From NCBI GenBank assembly GCA_029250305.1, contig JAQXFM010000349.1, positions 1-10,945 of the forward strand: a stretch of DNA of 10,945 nucleotides, written 5' to 3'. Each line of letters opens with the position of its first letter. Positions within the stretch are counted from its first letter, which is position 1. A program made the translations under genes and the position numbers. The notes beneath the pieces were generated by a model. It saw nothing but the letters and a program-made list of their open reading frames with translations. It did not search any database and was not told the DNA's origin. Positions 1 through 6,900 of this stretch are shown here, piece by piece. Source of the stretch: Candidatus Poseidoniaceae archaeon. Its GTDB lineage: Archaea; Thermoplasmatota; Poseidoniia; Poseidoniales; Poseidoniaceae.

Positions 1-1096
1 AATTGCCTTCACGTGGCCCGACTTCAACAGGGGGAGCCCACGTGCCTTCGCCGGGACCTGGGCCTGTCCCTCGGCCATATTCTGAACTGATGCGAACCTG
101 AACGACACCGGAATTGGAATCTGCGTCTTCTTGCGCAACGAAGACGTAAGGGCCATCGTTTTGAGCCGAGATTGTCGACCATCCGCCGGGCATTGCATAG
201 CATTGAGAATAGGGTGCTCGGCCAGTTTCTGAGTGATAATACCAGTAACGACCCGTGTCGCCAGTGCATTCTGGAGGCGATGCCCCTGAATTTCCAAGAT
301 AGTGGATGATGCCGTCGCCTTGAGCAGCAACCCATGGGCGGTCATCGGCTGCCATTGTCTGCATTCGCTCGCAGGTGGTTGGAGAAATGTAGGTGTTTCC
401 ACCATCTTCAAACATGTGCCACCAATTGTCTTCAAGCGTTGTGTCGAGGTAGTAGACCACATCGTTTGCATCAACCGCAATATCCCCTTCATCGCCAAGG
501 CATTCGGAACCCGAACCTGCGACTGAACCAATGATCGAATTCGTCATCGGTCCAGGTGTTGGTTCGAAATTGTCACCATGCCCCCATGTGTAGCCGCCGT
601 CGTTTGAAATCCAAAACCACGAGGCCCAATAATCCCACGAAGTCATTTCACCGTCTTCACAAGCATACCATTGGTCAAGGTCGCCTCCGATGACAGGGGC
701 GAATGGATTTCCATCGCCACCCCAACGCAGATCTTTGTGCGCCGTTACGAACAAGTTGCCTTGTTTGTCGATCGACAAACTTGGCTCATAACCGATGCCA
801 TAGCCTTCGTACCCTGCATCTTGGCCATTGTCTGGATCGATGCATTCCTCGTGACGAGGCATGTATTCAGGTTCGGACCATGAAAAATAGACTTGGTCAC
901 CCTGCAAAGATTCAGAGGTGTCGGACGGGTTAACGCCGTTTGCAATCGAAGTGCCCCATAATGCAGCGAGAAGCAAGGCAATCAAGGAAACTGCAACGGT
1001 GGCTCCAGCGGCCATGTTCAACTCCCGTGCCGTGTTTGAGGCCCCAACTTGGTCGATGGATTTCGTTAATCCGCCTGCGCCGGCGTCGTCTGCCAT
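1..1096 (-). CDS. Membrane-anchored extracellular sialidase-like (Asp-box) protein, 5' part
   Basis: The frame is open from an ATG at 1096 to the left window edge, giving 365 residues with the C-terminus outside the window. Seen: a short acidic N-terminus (MADDAG), a hydrophobic stretch at about residues 28-47 suited to an uncleaved membrane anchor, then a Trp/Tyr/Asp/Gly-rich extracellular region. Residues 164-171 read SNDGGYTW, a textbook Asp-box (S-x-D-x-G-x-T-W) of sialidase-type beta-propellers. Blade-like strands come before it (EPSLSIDKQGNLFVTAH, about 104-120) and after it (GDIAVDANDVVYYLD). The visible part has six cysteines, consistent with an exported protein. Family knowledge: Asp-box propellers occur in glycosidases but also in non-enzymatic binding proteins, and no catalytic Arg triad can be assigned, so activity is unknown. 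The start is 55 bp after the GT4 stop, so co-transcription is likely. A GAGGT lies 11 bp upstream of the ATG. A closer ATG at 1104 opens a different frame of only about 55 codons and was not used. Confidence 0.85.
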   Translation of the reverse strand, partial: MADDAGAGGLTKSIDQVGASNTARELNMAAGATVAVSLIALLLAALWGTSIANGVNPSDTSESLQGDQVYFSWSEPEYMPRHEECIDPDNGQDAGYEGYGIGYEPSLSIDKQGNLFVTAHKDLRWGGDGNPFAPVIGGDLDQWYACEDGEMTSWDYWASWFWISNDGGYTWGHGDNFEPTPGPMTNSIIGSVAGSGSECLGDEGDIAVDANDVVYYLDTTLEDNWWHMFEDGGNTYISPTTCERMQTMAADDRPWVAAQGDGIIHYLGNSGASPPECTGDTGRYWYYHSETGRAPYSQCYAMPGGWSTISAQNDGPYVFVAQEDADSNSGVVQVRISSEYGRGTGPGPGEGTWAPPVEVGPREGN

Positions 1097-1151
1097 GGCC
1101 CATGCTTACCTCGCTTCGCTTTGGAGGTTCCCACCCGAGGGCATTTGGCGC
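1097..1151 (-). other. Short spacer between GT4 and sialidase-like genes
   Basis: This 55-bp gap lies between two genes of the same orientation. It contains GAGGT just before the downstream start. I see no TATA-like box, hairpin or T-tract that would clearly separate two transcripts, so read-through from the GT4 gene is the simplest reading. Confidence 0.4.
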
Positions 1152-2417
1152 TTAATTATCCAACAATGAAGCGTAAATTCGCTCAAAATCTTGTGCATTG
1201 TGCTCATATGTATATTGAGACAACACTCGCTCTCTACCAGCTTTCGCCTTGGTAATTCGCTGCTCCGGAGCATCGAACATTCGACATACTGACTTCGCCA
1301 AATCGCTTGGGTCTCCTGACTTGAAAAGGTCGCCGACCGAATGATCAATCATCTCGGTTAAAGGCGGTTGATTTACGGTTACAACCGGTGTACCACTGGC
1401 TAATGATTCGAGTGGAATCAGGCCCTGGCCCTCATAATAAGAAGGGTAAACAACGAGATCGGAAGATCGGAAGTGCTGTGCTAAATCCTCAAATGACATA
1501 CTGCTGCGAATAAATAACGCATGTTCGACGCCTAATTTTCGAGCATTTTTTAGCAGTCTTTTCTTCATATGCCCTCTGCCAACGATGACCAATCTTGCAC
1601 CTGGGTGCTCTTGTAAAATAGCGGGGAGGGCTCGAATCAGCGTCATGTAGCCTTTTCTGGCTACGAGTCTTCCAACTGCTAACATCATCGGAGTTTTTGT
1701 CTCCGCCATGTAACTCAAAGCAGCTTCGTCTCCACAGTCATACGTTGAGCGTATATTTTCATGACTTAACTGCTCTTCCTCATCGTCTTGATTGGGGGGT
1801 CTAAACACTTTATGATCGCAACCCCATAGCACAACTTCACAGTTAAAATTGTCAGATGGCTTATACCAATTTTCAAATTCTGAAAGGGTCGACTTGGAAT
1901 TCGAAACACAAATACTTGACTCGAGGATTCCTGCTCGTTCATATTTTGAATAATATCTACCAGTCAATCTTATCGCAAGGTCATTTGGATTTCTCCAAGT
2001 AGCGGATTCTTTCGCTTTCGCCGCTCGAATCACCCCTTGCTTCTCGCCCAACCAAGAACCGTGTAAAGAGGAGCAAACTGGTGCGATGTTCTCTTCCATG
2101 AATCTAAATTCTTTCCTGGAAAAAGACGCTAATGGTAAATGGATGTGGATTACATCGACCGGTTCTAAACTGTGGAGATGCTTCAGTGCTTTTAGTGAAT
2201 TTTTGGCATACGAACGGGTGAACGCCATTGGCGCTTTTAGCCAAGGCACTTCGATGATGGTCACACCTTGTTGGGCTGGAGCCTTTCCTTTGTGTGCTCG
2301 TGTGATGATGGTAACGCTGTGCCCACGTGCCGCCAAATGGCCTGCAAGATGAAACACCACCGAGCCAATGCCTCCCCATCGAGGAGGGTATTCACCCGAC
2401 ACCATGACGATGTGCAT
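1152..2417 (-). CDS. GT4-family (GT-B fold) glycosyltransferase
   Basis: A 421-residue enzyme, normal length for a retaining GT-B glycosyltransferase of family GT4, which moves a sugar from a nucleotide-sugar donor to a lipid-linked, glycan or protein acceptor on the cytoplasmic face. Seen: the N-terminal Rossmann half starts MHIVMVSGEYPPRWGGIGS with the glycine-rich GGIGS loop. The C-terminal donor-binding half begins around MLAVGRLVARKG, followed by RLVIVGRG and the EX7E motif in EGQGLIPLE (about E329 and E337), then SGTPVV. No membrane helix or signal is visible. I chose the ATG at 2417 because the fold begins immediately there. The frame stays open upstream to 3191, but that part lies opposite the GT2 gene and has no GT4 character. 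G+C falls to about 37-45% downstream of roughly 2200 while the first 60-70 codons match the neighbours, so transfer or recombination is possible. The acceptor cannot be told from sequence; surface glycan or glycoprotein synthesis is inferred from context. Confidence 0.93.
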   Translation of the reverse strand: MHIVMVSGEYPPRWGGIGSVVFHLAGHLAARGHSVTIITRAHKGKAPAQQGVTIIEVPWLKAPMAFTRSYAKNSLKALKHLHSLEPVDVIHIHLPLASFSRKEFRFMEENIAPVCSSLHGSWLGEKQGVIRAAKAKESATWRNPNDLAIRLTGRYYSKYERAGILESSICVSNSKSTLSEFENWYKPSDNFNCEVVLWGCDHKVFRPPNQDDEEEQLSHENIRSTYDCGDEAALSYMAETKTPMMLAVGRLVARKGYMTLIRALPAILQEHPGARLVIVGRGHMKKRLLKNARKLGVEHALFIRSSMSFEDLAQHFRSSDLVVYPSYYEGQGLIPLESLASGTPVVTVNQPPLTEMIDHSVGDLFKSGDPSDLAKSVCRMFDAPEQRITKAKAGRERVLSQYTYEHNAQDFERIYASLLDN

Positions 2418-2523
2418 GATGGACCGAGGACGCACTTGGGTTTCAATGTCACCGAAGTGAATGACCGCCCCGTTCAACTTCTCGTTCCAATGCTTTGAAG
2501 GGGGTTGTGTTTGTCGGAGAATC
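2418..2523. promoter_or_regulatory. Divergent intergenic region between GT4 and GT2 genes
   Basis: These 106 bp separate two divergent start codons and so should hold both promoters. I could not recognise a convincing archaeal TATA box or BRE on either strand. Towards the GT2 gene there is GGAG at 2516-2519, four bases before the ATG. The GT4 side has no clear Shine-Dalgarno. Confidence 0.4.
2516..2519 (+). promoter_or_regulatory. Ribosome binding site of the GT2 gene
   Basis: GGAG lies four bases before the ATG at 2524 and supports that start over the ATG at 2461, which would add 21 residues with no family character. Confidence 0.5.
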
Positions 2524-3297
2524 ATGGGCGAAAAACTCCCAGTTACCGTGACGGTGATTCTTCCAACGCGAAACGAAGAGGAAGCATTGGGTCCAACCAT
2601 TGACGCAATCCCCCGAGGATGGTGTAAAAACCTCGAAATTATGATTGTCGACGGGAACTCCAGCGACCGGACGCGTGAAATAGCCCTCGAAAAGAAAATT
2701 CGAGTCCACCTCGAAGATCGGAAAGGATACGGTCGAGCGTACAGAACTGGATTTGACGTTGCTAAAAACGACATCATCGTGACAATGGATGCAGACTGCA
2801 CGTACCCTGCTGAACTCGTACCAACCCTCGTCAAACGCTTGCTTGATGACGACCTTGATTTCATCACATGCGATCGACTCTCACTGGCTGAAGAGGGTTC
2901 AATGCCTGGCATCCATGGATTTGGAAACTGGGCGCTCTCGTTCACCGCCCGACTCTTGTTTGGATACGGAATCAAAGATTCCCAATCCGGCATGTGGGTG
3001 TTCAGGAAATCCATCTTTGACAACGAAGCAATGCGTCCAACCAACGACGGCATGCCCCTCTCTGAAGAGATGAAAATTCTCGCTCGCCGTGTCCTCGGAA
3101 AGGACAAGGCTGTGGAAATCTCCGTCCCATACCGTCCACGTGTTGGTGAAGCAGAAATCCACACATGGGGCGATGGATGGAAGAACTTCAAATTCCTCTT
3201 CGCTCGCCGAGTGGGTCTTCACCGAACTCGAACACCGTGGGGCGCACGCCCCTCAAACCCCGACTCGACCAATGGCGACATTCCTGAACAAGCTTGA
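2524..3297 (+). CDS. GT2-family glycosyltransferase, dolichyl-phosphate-mannose-synthase-like
   Basis: A 257-residue GT-A fold glycosyltransferase of family GT2. Members of this DPM1-like group typically transfer mannose or glucose from a nucleotide sugar to dolichyl phosphate, or start or extend lipid-linked glycans for archaeal N-glycosylation, at the cytoplasmic face. Seen: the first strand VTVILPTRNEEEAL (about 9-22), the nucleotide-binding VDGNSSDRT with D43, the metal-binding DAD at 89-91, and DSQSGMWVFR near 152-161, which corresponds to the QxxRW region of the family. A charged C-terminal tail follows, with no transmembrane helices, unlike multidomain DPM1/GtrB forms. I chose the ATG at 2524 over one 21 codons upstream because the fold starts right after it and GGAG at 2516-2519 is well placed. 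It is followed after 11 bp by the methyltransferase gene, so the two probably share a transcript. The exact sugar and acceptor are not deducible. Confidence 0.93.
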   Translation: MGEKLPVTVTVILPTRNEEEALGPTIDAIPRGWCKNLEIMIVDGNSSDRTREIALEKKIRVHLEDRKGYGRAYRTGFDVAKNDIIVTMDADCTYPAELVPTLVKRLLDDDLDFITCDRLSLAEEGSMPGIHGFGNWALSFTARLLFGYGIKDSQSGMWVFRKSIFDNEAMRPTNDGMPLSEEMKILARRVLGKDKAVEISVPYRPRVGEAEIHTWGDGWKNFKFLFARRVGLHRTRTPWGARPSNPDSTNGDIPEQA

Positions 3298-3308
3298 GTT
3301 GATGCTCT

Positions 3309-3944
3309 GTGGAATTCTGGCACCAAAAATGGTCAACCAATCAAATTGGATTTCACCGACCCGTGGTGAACGATCTCCTGGCCAAGCACTGGCCGACCAT
3401 TGAAGCAAATCAAGGGACCAACGTGCTCGTACCGCTGTGTGGAAAAACACTGGACATGCACTGGTTGCACGACAAGGGTCACACAATCACAGGGATTGAA
3501 CTGGTCGAAGAGGCCGTTCATCAGTTCTTCGACGAGGCCGATGCCACGCCGGCGATTCACCAAGAAGGCGCTCACAAAAGATTCACTGCCGATGATGTAA
3601 CCATCTTGCAAGGTGATTTATTCACCCTGCCAACCGACGCTGTTTCATCCGACGCATGGTACGACCGAGCGGCCATGGTGGCCCTCCCCTCGACCATGAG
3701 GCAAGCCTATGTGGATCAAATTCATTCGCTGTGCGCACCGGGTTCTGTTGGATTGATGATCACCTTTGCATATCCACAAGAGCAAATGCAGGGCCCTCCG
3801 TTCTCATTGCCAAATCAAGAAGTTTTCACCTTGTTTGAAGACCGATTTGAAGTCACCCTCCTCGAGACTGTTCAACTGGAAGATGAAAAGCAACGGGGCA
3901 TTTCTGAACTCACGTCATCTGTCTTCAAACTGGTACGAATTTGA
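3309..3944 (+). CDS. tpm: Thiopurine S-methyltransferase (TPMT) family SAM-dependent methyltransferase
   Basis: A 211-residue class I SAM-dependent methyltransferase, close to the roughly 218 residues of bacterial TPMT. Seen: EFWHQKW...QIGFHRP at 2-18, typical of the TPMT N-terminus; the SAM-binding VLVPLCGKTLDM at 39-50 followed by the acidic strand end GIEL at 62-65; QGDLF at 101-105; YDRAAMVALP at 118-127; and YPQEQMQGPPFS at 155-166. Family knowledge: these enzymes S-methylate thiopurines in vitro and, in bacteria, methylate selenium and tellurium compounds, giving volatile products. The natural substrate is usually unknown. Translation must start at the GTG at 3309, because an in-frame TGA lies at 3300-3302 and no other start fits the conserved N-terminus. 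It sits 11 bp after the GT2 gene and its stop is 1 bp from that of the convergent surface-protein gene. The sequence resembles the bacterial type, so ancient acquisition from bacteria is plausible. The gene symbol follows the bacterial name. Confidence 0.93.
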   Translation: MEFWHQKWSTNQIGFHRPVVNDLLAKHWPTIEANQGTNVLVPLCGKTLDMHWLHDKGHTITGIELVEEAVHQFFDEADATPAIHQEGAHKRFTADDVTILQGDLFTLPTDAVSSDAWYDRAAMVALPSTMRQAYVDQIHSLCAPGSVGLMITFAYPQEQMQGPPFSLPNQEVFTLFEDRFEVTLLETVQLEDEKQRGISELTSSVFKLVRI

Positions 3945-3945
3945 A

Positions 3946-6900
3946 TCAAACGTTGTCCCAATCGAGGTCAGCACCGGTCAATGGCTTTGCTTCTTCAGGT
4001 TCGCCGTCGTCCTCTGCTTCAACCTCGGTCGCACCATCCATGGCCCCACCTTCTAAGGAAGCAGGTGCTGATGTATCGATTGGTTCGACTCGCTTCACAG
4101 AGCTAAACGCATCCCAGGATTCAATCATGTCCAATTCAGCAAGGCGTGATCGGCGGCGCGTAGCCATCATCGCCACGAGAACAAGCAGACCAACAAACCC
4201 ACCAATTGCGCCAACAAGCATCATCGTTCGGTTGTCGGTTGGAGGCTCGGTGATATCGAGGGTGACGCTGATGACATCGACGTTGGCGTCTTGGCCCACG
4301 CCATCGGTTGCGATGACTTTCATGTTTGGCCGCCCGGCGCCGTCTGGTCGCAGTTCGAGCGAACCTTCCCACACACCGTCGCCGTTTGCGTCTGAAAGGT
4401 TGAACGCCCATTCTTGTTGATCGTACTTCACCGTCACACGAACGTCTTCAGTCGTTCCATCTGCGTCCTCCATTGTCACGCTGACGGACAAGGTGTTGAC
4501 TTGACCTGCCACCAAGGAAACTGGAGAGTAAACAAGGTTCGACAGGCGCGGCAAGCTCGATTGGACTGTGATGTTGGCAAAGACTTCGTCTTCTCCACCA
4601 CGGCTGTCGCGAATGTAGAGCGAAATCATATGTTCACCAGGCGACAAACTGACCTCTTCCATGCTCCGTGTCGAGAGGATGCTGTACGTCCCATTCACGG
4701 CCCAGTGGCGCCATTCTCGAGCCACCATGTCATCGTCCGCATCACTGGATTCCTCGCTGAGGATGATGGCGCCCCCCGCCTCAATTGAATCACGATTTGC
4801 AGGCGTCACCATCGTAGCAATCGGGTCCGACTGACCAATTGTGAGCGTCAAGAACGTGCTCGAGGTCAAGCCTGTTTCGTCCTGAAGCGTTACTTCGAGC
4901 GCATGAGTTCCTGCTGGAAGATTGCTGATGTGAGTTTGGCTCGGGTCGACTGCGTCCAACAGGGGTTCACTCAACAAGTCACTGCGAACCGTCAATGTGA
5001 AATTATCCCCATCATAATCGACTGAAGGGACAGCGTTCCAAAAGATCGGGTCTGAGGAGCGGAAGATCTCGCCATCCACGGGCGTAACCAATTCGAGAAC
5101 CGGGGCAGAGGTCGACACTTCAATGGTCTTCGACACAAGCACTGGCTCGTGGATTCCATCATCCAAACTGAGCGTGACGGTGTGTGTTCCTGCCGAGAGT
5201 CGGCCATCAAAGATGAGGTAATCCTCTCCCTCTGGGGTAAGGCGACCGTCCAAATCACTTGTCCATACGACGACCAAATATTCTGAGCCTGCAAACGGTT
5301 GAGCATCGGCGCAGTGCCATGTACCATTCACCGGATAGGTGAAGCAAGCAGCATCATAATCGCCAGAGCCATTGGCTGAGAACCAGATTGTTTCCGAGGA
5401 AGTGTAGACTTGTGTTTCGAAGGGTGACTCAATGATGGCCCGAGGGAGCGAATTGTCAACAGTCACCAACGTGCTGTTGATTCTTGTTGAATTGATGTGT
5501 TCTGGCCGGTCGTCAACCACCCGCATTTCGATGGTGTGAACGCCCCTTGACAAGTGGCCAGTCCATGTCGTGGCATTGGTTTCATTGGACCAAGCCAATT
5601 GTCCATCAAGGCTCGACCACCACTCAATCTCGAGGGTATCCCCTTCGGGGTCGATGGTTGCTGTTCCATCAAATGTGAGTTCATCTTCGCTGGCGTTTCC
5701 TGTTCGCATCACTTCAAAGAGAGGCTCAGGGACTTCATTATACAGTTCGACTGGAATTGTGTATGTGGATGGGTTGTTGATGTCGTCTGAGGCGTGAATC
5801 ACCAAGTCAAAAGTCGAAGGAACACTTTCGGCCATTGAGAGGTTCATCCAAAGCTCCGTAGGACAACCGGATTGCTGGCCTGTGCCACCTTGTTGATACG
5901 AACGCGTGATCCAACATGACATTGGATCGCCTTCTGGGTCAAACGTTTGGGACATATCGATGCGAACACTTTGGGTGCGAGGGATGATGAGTTCGGCCCA
6001 TGGAGAAAGAGTTGGTTGGATATCAATCACAATGGTTGGGGGCTGGTTGACGAGTTCGATTGTTCGCTGCTCGGAGGTGCAGAAATCTTCGTCACAGACA
6101 TCGAGCGTAAGTGTGTGGATGCCATCCGAAAGAGAGCACGACCACATGTCGTTGCTGTTAGCAGTGAACGGGACACCGCCAGATGGACCGTTTGGTTCCT
6201 GCCATGATCCTGTGCAGGAGTTCTCAATGTCGCCGTCCAACGTGCTTGTCCAAGTAAACGTCAATGGATCGTTATCTAAGTCCCATGAATCTGAAGCGTT
6301 GAAGAAAATTGGTGCCTGAGAGGGGAATACTTGGCTGTCGAAAGGCGTGTCCCACATCACAAACGGCGGTTGGTTTTGCAGGGGCAATACGCAGTTGATG
6401 AATCGATCTTGATCGAGGGTGGCGCTGGTGCTGTTGGAGACGCTGTCATATCCGCAAGAGATGTCGACGGTGTTTTGACTCGAAGCGCCTGTGTTCGTCC
6501 ATTGCTGACCAATGAAGTCTGGTAGACTAACGTAGCCTAAGTCATTGGTTGTCTGTTCAAGTGAAGGCTCAAACGATGTGAAACTTGCATTGACATTGGC
6601 GTTTGGAATGCCATTGTTGACGGTGTTCACAACCCATACTGTGATGTCCCAAGCAACGTCAATGTGAGCGCCAGAAGCGATGGTTGCAAGGCTCAAGTCC
6701 ACGCCAGATGGCCGGTGAAGATGCAGGGAGGAAGTGCTGTCGAGTTGCAGAGCTTGTGCGCCTGTTGCATCGGTGAAGGTTGACCAATTCACCTGACTGT
6801 TTTGCAGCACAATGGACCCCGTGCAATCGGCAGTGACGGTGTTTCCATAACCGGAGAGGTCTGTGTGGTCCACCAGCGTAAGGCATGCTGTGTCACCGGA

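Noticed and set aside
918..1169. Small plus-strand frames over the sialidase-like gene start
   Set aside because: They are antisense to the membrane anchor of a gene with clear domain evidence; composition is typical of shadow frames.
1205..1216. TATA-like run (ATATACATATG on the minus strand) as a promoter for the sialidase-like gene
   Set aside because: It lies inside the GT4 coding region, encodes conserved-looking protein sequence and is over 100 bp from the start codon.
2418..3191. Extending the GT4 protein to 679 residues
   Set aside because: The extra 258 residues are low-complexity Ser/Arg/Pro antisense to a well-supported GT2 gene, while the GT4 fold starts exactly at the ATG at 2417.
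3941..4420. Plus-strand open frame of 159 codons opposite the 3' end of the surface-protein gene
   Set aside because: It is Ser/Thr/Pro/Arg-rich with no domain, and lies entirely antisense to the transmembrane and last Ig module of a well-supported gene.
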